This document shows, piece by piece, positions 7,243 to 15,959 of a stretch of DNA of 16,918 bases. The DNA is from Anaerolineales bacterium (lineage in GTDB: Bacteria > Chloroflexota > Anaerolineae > Anaerolineales > Villigracilaceae): positions 1 to 16,918 of the forward strand of contig JAEURE010000025.1 of assembly GCA_016789485.1 (NCBI GenBank), written 5' to 3'. A program made the translations under genes and the position numbers. A model generated the notes under the pieces. The model was not told the DNA's origin, did no database searches, and saw only the letters and a list, made by a program, of their open reading frames with translations. Numbering within the stretch: position 1 is the first letter of the stretch; the number at the start of each line of letters is the position of its first letter.

Positions 7243-7243
7243 C

Positions 7244-8113
7244 GTGCAGCGAAGATTAAAGATCGGAGTCCTATATTCCCGCGTGCGCGTTGAAGAGAAA
7301 TGGATCTTTGGCGCGATGGAAAAACGCGGCATTGATTATGACCGACTCGATGACCGAGCGATTCATTTTGATCTGCATGACCCGAAGCCGTGGCAGCAGT
7401 ATGATGCGGTGTTGGAACGCAGCCTCAGTTACAACAGCGGATTGTATGCACTGCGTTTGTTGAATGCGTTCGGCGTGCCGACAGTCAACACGGCGGGGGT
7501 GGCAGAAGTATGCGGTGACAAATTGATGACAAGCGCCGCACTTGCGCGCGATGGCGTGCCCCAGCCGCATAACGCGACTGCGTTCACGCCCGAAGCGGCA
7601 CTCGAAGCCATTGAGGCGTTTGGCTACCCTGTGGTGTTGAAGCCCGTTGTTGGTTCGTGGGGACGTTTGCTGGCAAAGGTTAATGACCGCGATGCGGCGG
7701 AGGCGGTGCTGGAGCACAAATCCACGCTGGGCTCGGTGCAGCACTCTGTGTTCTACATTCAGGAATATATCGAGAAACCAGGGCGTGACATCCGCGTGAT
7801 TGTGATAGGTGATCATGTGCTGACAGCGATGTATCGCAACTCGGAGCATTGGATCACGAACACGGCGCGCGGTGGCAGCGGTGAGTTATGTCCCATCACA
7901 CCTGAGATCGAGGATATCTGTCTGCGCGCTTCGAACGCTGTCGGCGGCGGCTTGCTGGGCGTGGACTTGGTCGAACATCCTGAAAAGGGACTCGTGGTCA
8001 ATGAGATCAATCACACGATGGAATTCCATACGATGCAGCCATTGAGCGGGATCGATATCGCGGGTGAGATCGTTGAGTATGTGGTGAAAATAGCAAGGCT
8101 GAAGGATGAATGA
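7244..8113 (+). CDS. lysX: LysW--glutamate/aminoadipate ligase (ATP-grasp)
   Basis: An ATP-grasp ligase that activates the C-terminal glutamate of LysW and joins it to the amino group of glutamate (ArgX role) or alpha-aminoadipate (LysX role). The 289-residue length fits the LysX/RimK family. Visible are the N-terminal [15 protein letters not shown] typical of LysX, the [19 protein letters not shown] start of the ATP-grasp domain, [17 protein letters not shown] (ATP-binding lysine), the [17 protein letters not shown] strand, and the metal-binding end [15 protein letters not shown] 7244 is preferred: it lies one base after the lysW stop with a G6 run as ribosome site, and homologues begin at this point. 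The longer frame from 7187 overlaps lysW. I expect glutamate as substrate from context; specificity-determining residues were not analysed. Confidence 0.93.
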   Translation: MQRRLKIGVLYSRVRVEEKWIFGAMEKRGIDYDRLDDRAIHFDLHDPKPWQQYDAVLERSLSYNSGLYALRLLNAFGVPTVNTAGVAEVCGDKLMTSAALARDGVPQPHNATAFTPEAALEAIEAFGYPVVLKPVVGSWGRLLAKVNDRDAAEAVLEHKSTLGSVQHSVFYIQEYIEKPGRDIRVIVIGDHVLTAMYRNSEHWITNTARGGSGELCPITPEIEDICLRASNAVGGGLLGVDLVEHPEKGLVVNEINHTMEFHTMQPLSGIDIAGEIVEYVVKIARLKDE

Positions 8114-9155
8114 TGAAATGAAAACTACAATTTCCATTGTAGGTGGTTCGGGATATGGCGGCGGGGAGTTATTGCGTTTGCTGCTTGGGCATCCCAATGT
8201 GGAGATCAAGCAAGTTACTTCACGTTCGCGGGTGGGTGAGTATGTGTATCAGACTCATCCCAATTTGAGAAAGCGTACGCAATTGAAATTCAGCGATCCG
8301 TCCCAGTTGGAGACTGTGGATGTGGTCTTCCTTGCCCAGCCGCATGGACAGGCGCAAAAGAATATCGAAGACTACGCCAAACTTGCGTCACGTATCATTG
8401 ACCTTGCGGCGGACTTTCGCTTGCGGGATGCTGATTTCTATGAGCAGTGGTATGGTGAAAAACATTCCGCGCCAGAATGGTTGAGCAAATTTGTGTATGG
8501 ATTACCCGAACTGCACCGTGAAAAATTGAAAACAGCAAGCTACGTCAGCGGAGTGGGGTGTAATGCAACGGCGAGCAATCTCGCGCTGCTGCCGTTGGTC
8601 AAAGCGGATTTGTTGCACGTATCTTCCCCTGTAATTATCGAAATCAAAGTTGGTTCGTCTGAAGGCGGCGCAGAAGGGAACTCAGGTTCGCTTCATGCAG
8701 AACGTGCGAATGTGATTCGGACATTCTCGGCATTTGGCCACCGCCATACGGCAGAGGTGATTCAGGAAATGGGCATACAAAATGTCTCGTTGACCATGAC
8801 CGCTGTGGATATAGTCCGCGGGGTATTGGCGACGGCTCATGCCAAGGTCAAGCCTGGAGTGGGGACAAAAGATTTATGGAAAGCCTATCGTGCTACTGCA
8901 AATGAAAATCCGTTCGTGCGGGTGGTCAAGGAACAGCGTGGGATTTATCGCGTGCCTGAGCCGAAGATTCTGGCTGGATCAAACTACGCGGATTTAGGCT
9001 TTGAACTGGACGAGAGCAACGGTCACATTGTGGCGATGTGCGCGATTGACAACCTGATGAAGGGCGCGTCTGGCTCGGCGGTGCAATGTCTAAATTTGAT
9101 GATGGGGTGGGATGAGACGACAGGCTTGGAGTTCATGGGATTGCATCCGATTTGA
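8106..9155 (+). CDS. argC: LysW-glutamyl/aminoadipyl-phosphate reductase (ArgC/LysY)
   Basis: NADPH-dependent reductase converting the LysW-linked gamma-glutamyl phosphate to the semialdehyde; the family includes classical N-acetyl-glutamyl-phosphate reductase. The 349-residue protein has the Rossmann loop GGSGYGGGE (13-21), FLAQPHG, the active-site cysteine in [11 protein letters not shown] (C152), the substrate region [12 protein letters not shown], and the GHRHTAEV histidine motif (211-218). The GSSEGG insert and HAERANVIR segment resemble LysY-type reductases that act on carrier-linked substrates more than E. coli ArgC. The start at 8106 overlaps the lysX stop by 8 bases (translational coupling); ATG 8118 is an alternative. 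The name lysY would apply if the substrate were aminoadipate. Confidence 0.93.
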   Translation: MNDEMKTTISIVGGSGYGGGELLRLLLGHPNVEIKQVTSRSRVGEYVYQTHPNLRKRTQLKFSDPSQLETVDVVFLAQPHGQAQKNIEDYAKLASRIIDLAADFRLRDADFYEQWYGEKHSAPEWLSKFVYGLPELHREKLKTASYVSGVGCNATASNLALLPLVKADLLHVSSPVIIEIKVGSSEGGAEGNSGSLHAERANVIRTFSAFGHRHTAEVIQEMGIQNVSLTMTAVDIVRGVLATAHAKVKPGVGTKDLWKAYRATANENPFVRVVKEQRGIYRVPEPKILAGSNYADLGFELDESNGHIVAMCAIDNLMKGASGSAVQCLNLMMGWDETTGLEFMGLHPI

Positions 9156-9156
9156 T

Positions 9157-9250
9157 ATGTCATTGCGAGGGCGTTCTTGCTCTTTGCTCGAAGCAATCCC
9201 ATCTAACGGGAGATTGCTTCAGCGGGAAGAACACCTCCTCGCAACGACAT
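9157..9250. repeat. GTCATTGCGAGG-type palindromic repeat between argC and lysZ
   Basis: A 94-base imperfect palindrome. Outer arms 9157-9170 and 9237-9250 pair at 14 positions with one G-U. Middle arms GTTCTT (9173-9178) and AAGAAC (9227-9232) and inner arms GAAGCAATC (9190-9198) and GATTGCTTC (9212-9220) pair perfectly. It fills almost the whole 109-base argC-lysZ gap in an operon whose other junctions overlap or nearly touch. Repeats of this core (GTCATTGCGAGG...GAAGCAATC) are, from memory, common in intergenic regions of many bacteria; no coding capacity is visible, so it would be mobilised in trans if at all. Confidence 0.85.
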
Positions 9251-9264
9251 GATCTGGAGAATAT

Positions 9265-10074
9265 ATGGAAATTACAGTCATAAAACTTGGCGGCACAGAA
9301 GGCGTGGACTTTTCCGCCATCTGCAAGGATGCCGTTGAATTACTGAAGCACAGTAAAAAATTTGTCTTTGTGCATGGCGGTTCGGCGGAGGCGAATGCAC
9401 TTGGCGAAGGTCTTGGCACGCCGCCGAAGATGGTCACGTCACCTTCAGGCTATACCTCGCGCTACACCGATAGAAAAACGTTGGAGATCTTTTTGATGGC
9501 AGTCAATGGCAAGGTCAATTCGTTGCTGACAGAGCAGTTGCAGATGTTGGGAGTCAATGCGTTTGGCTTATGCGGATTGGACGGAAGACTCTTGCAAGCC
9601 GCTCGAAAAGAGTCGGTGCAATCGATGGAAAACGGCAAGCGCAAAATTATCCGCGATGATTACACGGGGAAGATCGAGAAAGTGAATAGTGAATTGTTGA
9701 TGATGTTGCTTGATGCCGGGTATTTGCCTGTCGTTGCGCCTGTGGCTGTCAGTGAAAGAGGAGAAGCGTTGAATGTGGATGCCGACCGCGCAGCGGCGAT
9801 GGTCGCATCTGCGTTAAAGGCGGAGAATCTGCTGTTGCTCACTGCAGTACCGGGGCTGATGAAAAATTTCCCAGACGAGACCACGCTCATTCGGCAGCTG
9901 CCGATGAGTCAACTATCGGCGGCGGGTGAAGCGGCGCAGGGTCGCATGAAGAAGAAAGTGCTTGGCGCGGAAGAGGCTTTGAAGGGCGGCGTGAGTCGGG
10001 TCATCATCGCGGATGGGCGAATTCAAAATCCGATCTCCAATGCTTTGGCAGGAAATGGAACGGTGATCCAATGA
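9265..10074 (+). CDS. lysZ: LysW-glutamate/aminoadipate kinase (LysZ/ArgB)
   Basis: Amino-acid kinase family enzyme that phosphorylates the gamma-carboxyl of LysW-bound glutamate (or the delta-carboxyl of aminoadipate). The 269-residue product has the family's N-terminal phosphate-binding KLGG (7-10), HGGSAEANALGE (37-48), the segment SGYTSRYTDRKTLEIFLMAVNGKVN region (61-85, given here in part: SGYTSRYTDRKTLEIF), NVDADRAAAMVASALKAENL, and the late GRMKKKVLGAEEAL with its ATP-contacting lysines. The GYTSRYTDRKTLE stretch is characteristic of LysZ; acetylglutamate kinases usually have GLRVT there. GGAGAA about 7 bases before ATG 9265 fixes the start. Its stop overlaps the next start in ATGA. 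Confidence 0.93.
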   Translation: MEITVIKLGGTEGVDFSAICKDAVELLKHSKKFVFVHGGSAEANALGEGLGTPPKMVTSPSGYTSRYTDRKTLEIFLMAVNGKVNSLLTEQLQMLGVNAFGLCGLDGRLLQAARKESVQSMENGKRKIIRDDYTGKIEKVNSELLMMLLDAGYLPVVAPVAVSERGEALNVDADRAAAMVASALKAENLLLLTAVPGLMKNFPDETTLIRQLPMSQLSAAGEAAQGRMKKKVLGAEEALKGGVSRVIIADGRIQNPISNALAGNGTVIQ

Positions 10075-11249
10075 ACTCTCAAGAAATCATTGCCATCGAA
10101 AATAAACATACATCGGGCGTGTATCTTAAGCAAGCGTTGACCATCGTACGCGGAAAGGGCGCTTTGCTCTTCGATGCGGACGGTGTGGAATATTTGGATT
10201 GCTCATCGGGACATGGAGTTGCGAACCTCGGTCATGCTCACCCGGAAGTTGCGGAGGCGATCTACAAGCAGGCATCTACGCTGGTGACATTGTTTGAAAC
10301 GTTTCCGAATGACCAGCGTGCGATGCTGATGGAAAAGATCACGGCGTTGATGCCTGGCCTGGATCGGGTTTTCTTTTGTAACTCGGGGACGGAAGCCGTG
10401 GAAGCAGCGTTGAAGTTTGCGCGTATTTCCACGGGACGAAAGAATTTCATCGCGGCGATGCGAGCCTTTCATGGGCGGACGTTTGGCTCACTTTCAGCGA
10501 CGTTTAATAAAAAATATCGCGAGGGTTTCGAGCCGCTCTTGACTGGTATTTCGCATGTGGCGTACAACAATATCGAAGCGTTGGAAAAGGCAGTGAATGA
10601 AGAGACTGCCGCGGTGCTCCTGGAAGTGGTGCAGGGCGAAGGCGGCGTGTACCCTGCTGCTTTGGAATACGTGCAGGCGGCACGGCGGATCTGTGATGAG
10701 CGTGGCGCATTGTTGATTGTGGATGAAATCCAATCCGGGTTTGGGCGCACAGGAAAAATGTTTGCGATCGAACATTTTGGCGTGACGCCTGATCTGCTGG
10801 CATGCGCCAAGTCGATTGCGGGCGGCGTGCCGATGGGCGCGGTGTTGATCGGAGCGAATGTGAAGAATCTCTCGCCCGGAGCACATGGCTCGACGTTTGG
10901 CGGGAATCCGCTTTCGTGTGCGGCGGCAAATGCGGCGCTGGAGGTGATATTGAAAGAGGATTTGCCAGGTCAAGCCGCAGAGAAGGGCGCGTATTTGATG
11001 GGAAAGTTGATGGCAATCCAATCACCCAACATCCGCGAGGTGCGCGGACTTGGGTTGATGGTTGGCATTGAGATGAAGCAGAAGGTCACACCGTATCTCA
11101 AGGCTTTGCAGGAACGAAGAATCATTGCCTTGAATGCGGGCATGACGGTAATTCGTCTGCTGCCGCCATTGGTGATTTCGTATGAGCAAATAGACCGTCT
11201 TGTTGAAGTTCTCTCGGAAGTTCTCGCGGTTGAGCAAAAAGATGAGTGA
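10071..11249 (+). CDS. lysJ: LysW-ornithine/lysine aminotransferase (LysJ/ArgD)
   Basis: PLP-dependent class III aminotransferase that transfers an amino group from glutamate to the LysW-linked semialdehyde. The 392-residue product matches the ArgD/LysJ length. Conserved parts are the N-terminal DADGVEYLDCSSGHGVANLGHAHPEV, FFCNSGTEAVEAALKFAR (101-118, PLP phosphate contact), FHGRTFGSLSAT, EVVQGEGGV, the PLP ring-nitrogen aspartate in LLIVDEIQSGFGRTG (D218), and the Schiff-base lysine K247 in CAKSIAGGVPMGA. Relatives also use acetylornithine, so the carrier-linked substrate is inferred from neighbours. ATG 10071 overlaps the lysZ stop by 4 bases; the gene ends overlapping lysK by 8 bases. argD is the equivalent name in the arginine context. 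Confidence 0.93.
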   Translation: MNSQEIIAIENKHTSGVYLKQALTIVRGKGALLFDADGVEYLDCSSGHGVANLGHAHPEVAEAIYKQASTLVTLFETFPNDQRAMLMEKITALMPGLDRVFFCNSGTEAVEAALKFARISTGRKNFIAAMRAFHGRTFGSLSATFNKKYREGFEPLLTGISHVAYNNIEALEKAVNEETAAVLLEVVQGEGGVYPAALEYVQAARRICDERGALLIVDEIQSGFGRTGKMFAIEHFGVTPDLLACAKSIAGGVPMGAVLIGANVKNLSPGAHGSTFGGNPLSCAAANAALEVILKEDLPGQAAEKGAYLMGKLMAIQSPNIREVRGLGLMVGIEMKQKVTPYLKALQERRIIALNAGMTVIRLLPPLVISYEQIDRLVEVLSEVLAVEQKDE

Positions 11250-12324
11250 TACGCTCATTGGTTTGGTTTCTCACTACAGCCCTTCGGGACAGGAACGCAG
11301 CGCCATGGACTGGCTTGTGACTCGGATGAAGTCGCTGGGCTATGACGACGCGTTTATTGATGAAGCAGGCAACTCTGTCGGCGTGATGGGAGGCAGCGGT
11401 AAACAGGTCGTCTTGCTTGGTCACATTGACACTGTGCCTGGTGAAATTCCTGTGCGTGTGGACAATGGTATTTTATATGGACGTGGATCGGTGGATGCGA
11501 AAGGTCCGCTGGCGTGTTTTGTAGACTCTGTGGCAAAGGTCGGCGTGAGAGACGGCTGGCAATTTGTCGTCATTGGCGCGGTGGAAGAGGAGCGCAATTC
11601 AGAAGGTGCGCGGTTTATCGCGGATCAATATCAACCAGACTTTGCCATCATTGGCGAGCCAAATCAATGGGACAGGATCGCGCTGGGATATAAAGGCAGC
11701 GCGTGGGCAAATGTAACGGTCAAACGCGGACAGACGCACACGGCAAGTGGGGAAGTGACAGCGGCAGAAGCTGCTGTGGAAGTTTGGCTGAAGATCAAAG
11801 CCTATGTCGATTCATTCAACACTGATAAGCAAAAGGTGTTCGATAAATTGCTGTTGACATTGCGTGGCATGGATTCGGACTCAAATGATTTTGAGCAATG
11901 GGCAAAGCTAAAAATCGGAGTCCGTTTGCCAGCGGAAGTTTCGCCAGAAGATTGGTACGCAAAATTAAATGAAATAATAAGTGACAGTCGCCTTGAAGGT
12001 GATTGTCACTTGGAGAAAGCAGGATTCGCTGTCCCTGCGTGGGGATGCGAGAAAAATAATCAGTTGGTGAGGAGCTTATTAAATGGGATCAGGTCACAGG
12101 GCGGGGAGCCGCGCTTCGTCTACAAAACAGGAACAGCCGACCTGAACATCGTCGCACCCGTGTGGAAATGTCCCGCGGTGGTGTATGGCCCTGGTGATTC
12201 GGCGTTGGACCACACACCGAACGAACACATCAATTTGGATGAATATCAAAAAGCAGTGAATGTGCTGGCTGCTTCGCTTGAGAAATTAACATGCGATAGG
12301 ATATCCTCGAAGGACAAAATGTAA
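11242..12324 (+). CDS. lysK: LysW-ornithine/lysine hydrolase (LysK/ArgE-like, M20 family)
   Basis: Zinc metallohydrolase of peptidase family M20 that cleaves the isopeptide bond, releasing ornithine (or lysine) and regenerating LysW. The 360-residue product has H61/D63 in [10 protein letters not shown], the bridging D85 in [10 protein letters not shown], the general-base pair E115/E116 in [13 protein letters not shown]139 in IIGEP, and a C-terminal histidine in DHTPNEHI (H324 or H329). Length and the compact dimerisation domain fit LysK better than longer DapE/ArgE proteins. ATG 11242 is chosen: it overlaps the lysJ stop by 8 bases and gives the family N-terminus; the frame extends back to 11200 inside lysJ without support. 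It is the last gene of the operon; no strong terminator follows before the ilv promoter 35 bases on. Confidence 0.93.
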   Translation: MSDTLIGLVSHYSPSGQERSAMDWLVTRMKSLGYDDAFIDEAGNSVGVMGGSGKQVVLLGHIDTVPGEIPVRVDNGILYGRGSVDAKGPLACFVDSVAKVGVRDGWQFVVIGAVEEERNSEGARFIADQYQPDFAIIGEPNQWDRIALGYKGSAWANVTVKRGQTHTASGEVTAAEAAVEVWLKIKAYVDSFNTDKQKVFDKLLLTLRGMDSDSNDFEQWAKLKIGVRLPAEVSPEDWYAKLNEIISDSRLEGDCHLEKAGFAVPAWGCEKNNQLVRSLLNGIRSQGGEPRFVYKTGTADLNIVAPVWKCPAVVYGPGDSALDHTPNEHINLDEYQKAVNVLAASLEKLTCDRISSKDKM

Positions 12325-12358
12325 TCGTTCTTTATGTCCGAATCGGAAAGCGCCACCC

Positions 12359-12386
12359 TTGACGGATTTCCTTTTCCGCCTATAAT
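12359..12386 (+). promoter_or_regulatory. Sigma-70-type promoter of the ilv operon
   Basis: TTGACG (12359-12364, 5/6) and a perfect TATAAT (12381-12386) are separated by 16 bases. Start of transcription is expected near 12393, 13 bases before the leader-peptide ATG. Spacing equals that of the arg promoter at 4090. Confidence 0.85.
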
Positions 12387-12405
12387 CGGGCGAAATCACA
12401 AACCC

Positions 12406-12507
12406 ATGAATACTCTATTTAGCCTTTCCCTTATTGTAGTCGTCCTTGCGGTCCTTATTATTAAGGATCTATTTTCGGTTAGGATGGCAACGGTGAGAGC
12501 AAAGTAA
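12406..12507 (+). CDS. Branched-chain amino acid leader peptide
   Basis: A 33-codon ORF (ATG 12406 to TAA 12505-12507) between the ilv promoter and the ilv terminator. Residues 9-19 read LIVVVLAVLII: ten of eleven are Leu, Ile or Val, the three end products of the pathway. Total content is 6 Leu, 6 Val and 3 Ile. Scarcity of any one would stall the ribosome at 12430-12462, with its front edge near 12475, just short of the antiterminator arm that begins at 12477. This is the role of IlvL/IvbL in enterobacteria, although the sequence is unrelated beyond composition. No Shine-Dalgarno is visible in the short 5' leader. A small membrane peptide is an alternative reading but does not explain the surrounding hairpins. 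Confidence 0.85.
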   Translation: MNTLFSLSLIVVVLAVLIIKDLFSVRMATVRAK

Positions 12508-12540
12508 ATCACTGAGTAAGTACGAAGAGCCGCCCTAACC
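12477..12540 (+). promoter_or_regulatory. Antiterminator stem of the ilv attenuator
   Basis: GGTTAGGATGGC (12477-12488) pairs with GCCGCCCTAACC (12529-12540): 11 of 12 positions, the first 7 perfect, one mismatch, one G-U. The second arm overlaps the 5' arm and loop of the terminator (12525-12553), so the two folds exclude each other. The first arm lies inside the leader ORF just after the Leu/Ile/Val run. This is the arrangement required for ribosome-stalling attenuation. Confidence 0.8.
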
Positions 12541-12556
12541 ACGGGCGGCTCTTTTT
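12525..12556 (+). terminator. Rho-independent attenuator terminator before ilvD
   Basis: A perfect 11-bp GC-rich stem (AAGAGCCGCCC / GGGCGGCTCTT) with a 7-base loop TAACCAC runs directly into TTTTT. It lies 18 bases after the leader stop codon and about 30 bases before ilvD. Confidence 0.93.
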
Positions 12557-12584
12557 ATACCTATTGTTGAAGGAAGAGAGTCGT

Positions 12585-14252
12585 ATGCGATCAGATACAG
12601 TTAAAAAAGGTTTTGACAAAGCGCCTCACCGCGCACTATTGCGTGCCACAGGACTGCAGGATGATGATTTTAACAAGCCTTTCGTTGCCATCGTCAATTC
12701 GTATGTGGATGTTGTGCCCGGGCATGTGCATTTGCAGGAGTTCGGAAAGTTGGTGAAGGATGCTGTCCGTGCGGCGGGTGGCGTACCGTTCGAGTTCAAC
12801 ACCATCGGTGTGGATGACGGTATTGCGATGGGGCACATGGGGATGAAGTACTCGCTTCCTTCCCGTGAACTAATTGCTGACTGCGTCGAGACCATGATCG
12901 AAGCTCATAGATTCGATGCCATGGTTTGCATCCCAAATTGCGACAAGATCGTGCCTGGTATGTTGCTGGCTGCTATGCGCGTGAACGTGCCGACCATCTT
13001 TGTCTCTGGTGGCGCGATGAAGGCGGGGATGACCCCCGATGGCGAATCCATCGACTTGATTTCCGTCTTTGAAGGTGTGGGAGCATTTTCAGCGGGGAAA
13101 ATTGATGAGAAGCGATTATCCATTTTGGAAAAATTTGCCTGCCCGTCCTGCGGTTCGTGTTCCGGCATGTTCACTGCCAATTCGATGAACTGTTTGATGG
13201 AGGTGCTCGGTCTTGCTTTGCCTTACAACGGTTCTGCTTTGGCGAAGACTCCTGAACGTGAAGCGTTGGCGAAGCAAGCCGCAGCGCAAGTGATGACTTT
13301 GATCGAACGTGATATCAAACCGCGAGACATCGTCACTGCTGATGCGATCGACGATGCGTTTGCGTTGGATATGGCAATGGGCGGCTCTTCCAACACCGTG
13401 CTGCACACACTGGCATTGGCGAATGAAGCCGGCGTGGATTATCCGTTGACGCGCATCAACTCTGTGGCGGATAAAGTGCCGCACATCTGCAAGGTGAGCC
13501 CGGCAGGGAAATGGCATATGGAAGATGTTCATCGTGCAGGCGGAATCCCTGCCATATTGAACGAAGTGCAGCGGGGGACGGGAATGTTACACCTTGACCG
13601 TTTGACGGTGACAGGCAAAACATTGGGGGAATCGATTCAGGGTTGTGAGATCAAAGATGAAGATGTGATTCGCAAATATGAAAATGCTCATTCCAAGCGT
13701 GGCGGCTTGTCCATTTTGTTTGGCAACCTCGCTCCCAAAGGTGCAGTTGTTAAGGTGGGTGGTGTGAGTGAAGCCATGATGAAGTTTGAAGGTCCAGCGG
13801 TCATTTTTGAATCACAGGATGAGGCGATGGCCGGAATTTTGGCTGGCAAGGTCAAAGCAGGGGATTGTGTTGTGGTGCGGCACGAAGGTCCCAAGGGAGG
13901 ACCGGGCATGCAGGAAATGCTTTCGCCCACGTCCGCAATTATGGGGCAGGGACTTGGCGATAAAGTGGCGCTCATCACCGATGGACGTTTTAGCGGCGGG
14001 ACTCGCGGCGCGTGCATTGGTCATGTCTCGCCGGAAGCTGCGGCGGGCGGTCCGATTGGGGCGCTCAAAGCCGGGGACATCGTCCAAATTGATTTGGCGG
14101 CGCGCAGCCTGAACGTTAAGTTAAGCGATGCGGAGATTCAGAGTCGACTTGATGTCTTGCCCCCGTTCAAATCCAATGTCACTTCGAAGTGGTTGAAGAG
14201 ATATTCACATTTTGTTACGAGTGCCGATACAGGTGCAGTGCTGGAAAGCTAG
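12585..14252 (+). CDS. ilvD: Dihydroxy-acid dehydratase
   Basis: Dehydrates 2,3-dihydroxy-isovalerate and -methylvalerate to the 2-keto acids, the common step before the final transamination in valine and isoleucine synthesis. The 555-residue length matches the shorter Bacillus-type enzyme. Iron-sulphur ligands are C119 in [12 protein letters not shown] and C192 in [18 protein letters not shown]. At the place where [2Fe-2S]-type dehydratases carry a third cysteine (PCNxHL) this protein has VVPGHVHL, as in E. coli, which suggests an oxygen-sensitive [4Fe-4S] cluster. [11 protein letters not shown] and [22 protein letters not shown] are the C-terminal signatures. ATG 12585 follows AAGGAAGAGAG; the upstream in-frame TTG at 12564 overlaps the ribosome site and is unlikely. 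It is the first structural gene after the attenuator. Confidence 0.97.
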   Translation: MRSDTVKKGFDKAPHRALLRATGLQDDDFNKPFVAIVNSYVDVVPGHVHLQEFGKLVKDAVRAAGGVPFEFNTIGVDDGIAMGHMGMKYSLPSRELIADCVETMIEAHRFDAMVCIPNCDKIVPGMLLAAMRVNVPTIFVSGGAMKAGMTPDGESIDLISVFEGVGAFSAGKIDEKRLSILEKFACPSCGSCSGMFTANSMNCLMEVLGLALPYNGSALAKTPEREALAKQAAAQVMTLIERDIKPRDIVTADAIDDAFALDMAMGGSSNTVLHTLALANEAGVDYPLTRINSVADKVPHICKVSPAGKWHMEDVHRAGGIPAILNEVQRGTGMLHLDRLTVTGKTLGESIQGCEIKDEDVIRKYENAHSKRGGLSILFGNLAPKGAVVKVGGVSEAMMKFEGPAVIFESQDEAMAGILAGKVKAGDCVVVRHEGPKGGPGMQEMLSPTSAIMGQGLGDKVALITDGRFSGGTRGACIGHVSPEAAAGGPIGALKAGDIVQIDLAARSLNVKLSDAEIQSRLDVLPPFKSNVTSKWLKRYSHFVTSADTGAVLES

Positions 14253-14260
14253 GAGAGCAA

Positions 14261-15943
14261 ATGAAAAAAACTGGTGCAGAAATTTTGTGGGAGTGTTTGG
14301 TGCGCGAGGGTGTGGAAGTGGTCTTCGGGTATCCGGGCGGGGCGAATATGCCGATCTATGATGCGATGTTGAGCTATCCAGTCCATCATGTGCTCGTGCG
14401 GCATGAGCAAGGCGGCGCTCACATGGCGGATGGGTATGCACGTGCCTCTGGAAAAGTTGGTGTGGCGATGGCAACCTCCGGGCCTGGCGCGACGAATTTA
14501 GTGACGGGCATCGCTACTTCGATGATGGATTCGGTGCCGGTGGTATTCATCACCGGACAGGTGGCGGCGCATTTGATCGGCGGCGATGCGTTTCAAGAAG
14601 TGGATGTGACCGGGATTACCCTTCCGATCACAAAACATAATTACCTGGTGACCCGTGCTGATGAAATTGCCGAAGTGGTACGCGAGGCGTTTTATATTGC
14701 GCGCAGCGGCCGCCCTGGACCCGTCTTGATCGATATTTGTAAAAATGCGCAAGTGGAACAAACTGAATTTATCTATCCCGAAGATGTGAAACTGCCCGGC
14801 TATCAACCCGTCGCGCACGCGCCAAAGAATTCTTTGGATGAAGCGGTGAAGTTGATTGAAAAAGCGCATAAGCCGATCATCCTGTGCGGACATGGTGTGT
14901 TGATGTCCAAAGCAGAGGATGCGTTGATGCAATTTGCAGTCAAGACGCAAACCCCTGTGGCGAGCACTTTGCTCGGTTTGGGCGCGTTCCCTGCTTCGCA
15001 TGAACTAAGCCTTGGCATGATGGGCATGCATGGCGAAGTCCACACGAACCTTGCGATTCAAAATTCAGATTTGATCCTGGCTTTCGGTATGCGCTTTGAT
15101 GATCGCGTGACGGGCACGTTGAAAACCTACGCGCCCCGTGCAAAGAAAATTCATATTGAAATCGATCCTTCTGAAATCCATAAGAATGTTTTTGTGGATG
15201 TGCCTTTGGTGGGCGACTTGAAAACTGTCATCACCGATCTGATTCCGCTTGTGGATGAATACGATCACGAAGAATGGAAAAAGGAAATCAACGGCTGGAA
15301 AGCAGAAGCTGATGCCCGCAGCATTATGAATTGGGAGGAAGATGGCAAGTTGTATGTGGCTCATCTCATTGCTGATATTTGGAAAGCGACAGGTGGCGGC
15401 GCTATCGTGACCACGGATGTTGGACAACATCAAATGTGGGCAGCGCAATATTATCAATTGGATAAACCGAATCGCTGGCTCACTTCGGGCGGCGCGGGCA
15501 CGATGGGTTATGGCCTGCCATCTGCAATTGGTGCCTGGTTTGCTGCAAAAGACGATGAGATCTGGGCTGTTGCTGGTGATGGTGGTTTCCAAATGACTGC
15601 CGCGGAATTGACCACTGCTGTTCAGGAAGGCGCGAACGTGAAGGTTGCGATCATGAACAACAGTTTTCTCGGCATGGTGCGTCAGTGGCAGGAATTCTTC
15701 TTTGAGAAGCGTTACTCTGCTGTGAATATGCTTGCGCCTGATTTTGTCAAACTGGCTGAGGCGCATGGAGTCCCTGCTCGTTGTGTGACCAGACGCGAGG
15801 AAGTTGATGAAGCGATTGCCTGGGCACGCAGTATCAAAGGTCCTACTGTCATCGAATTTAAAGTGGAAATGGAAGACGCGGTCTATCCAATGGTTCCTGC
15901 GGGTTCTGCATTGGATCAAATGATACAGAGACCGGCGAAGTAA
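14261..15943 (+). CDS. ilvB: Acetolactate synthase, large (catalytic) subunit
   Basis: ThDP-dependent enzyme condensing two pyruvates to acetolactate, or pyruvate and 2-ketobutyrate to acetohydroxybutyrate. The 560-residue product has the catalytic glutamate E49 in [19 protein letters not shown], the FAD/ThDP region [30 protein letters not shown], and the ThDP-magnesium motif beginning [12 protein letters not shown] (439-450) and ending with NN (466-467). [12 protein letters not shown] near 475-486 is typical of anabolic AHAS, not catabolic AlsS. The start at ATG 14261 follows AGGAGAG, which overlaps the ilvD stop; an in-frame extension back to 14189 lies inside ilvD and is rejected. It is followed by its regulatory subunit. 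Confidence 0.97.
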   Translation: MKKTGAEILWECLVREGVEVVFGYPGGANMPIYDAMLSYPVHHVLVRHEQGGAHMADGYARASGKVGVAMATSGPGATNLVTGIATSMMDSVPVVFITGQVAAHLIGGDAFQEVDVTGITLPITKHNYLVTRADEIAEVVREAFYIARSGRPGPVLIDICKNAQVEQTEFIYPEDVKLPGYQPVAHAPKNSLDEAVKLIEKAHKPIILCGHGVLMSKAEDALMQFAVKTQTPVASTLLGLGAFPASHELSLGMMGMHGEVHTNLAIQNSDLILAFGMRFDDRVTGTLKTYAPRAKKIHIEIDPSEIHKNVFVDVPLVGDLKTVITDLIPLVDEYDHEEWKKEINGWKAEADARSIMNWEEDGKLYVAHLIADIWKATGGGAIVTTDVGQHQMWAAQYYQLDKPNRWLTSGGAGTMGYGLPSAIGAWFAAKDDEIWAVAGDGGFQMTAAELTTAVQEGANVKVAIMNNSFLGMVRQWQEFFFEKRYSAVNMLAPDFVKLAEAHGVPARCVTRREEVDEAIAWARSIKGPTVIEFKVEMEDAVYPMVPAGSALDQMIQRPAK

Positions 15944-15959
15944 CAGGATAGGAGAAAGA

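Noticed and set aside
7187..7243. Longer N-terminus for LysX starting at 7187
   Set aside because: It would overlap lysW by 56 bases with residues that do not resemble the family, while GTG 7244 has a purine-rich ribosome site and the expected N-terminus.
6610..7332. 240-codon minus-strand frame across argH, lysW and lysX
   Set aside because: It crosses three well-supported genes on the other strand and has a composition of a shadow frame (rich in Arg, His, Cys) without recognisable domains.
9157..9250. CRISPR repeat or transposon terminal repeats
   Set aside because: It is a single palindrome with no spaced direct repeats, no transposase and no visible target duplication at its ends.
4390..12324. 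Lysine (alpha-aminoadipate) cluster as in Thermus
   Set aside because: The lys-named genes are all shared with carrier-mediated ornithine synthesis. argG and argH head the operon and no aminoadipate-forming gene is present. Not fully excluded; a bifunctional pathway remains possible.
15065..15919. 284-codon open frame on the minus strand across ilvB
   Set aside because: It lies wholly inside ilvB, has no family features or ribosome site, and ilvB carries all its catalytic motifs on the plus strand.
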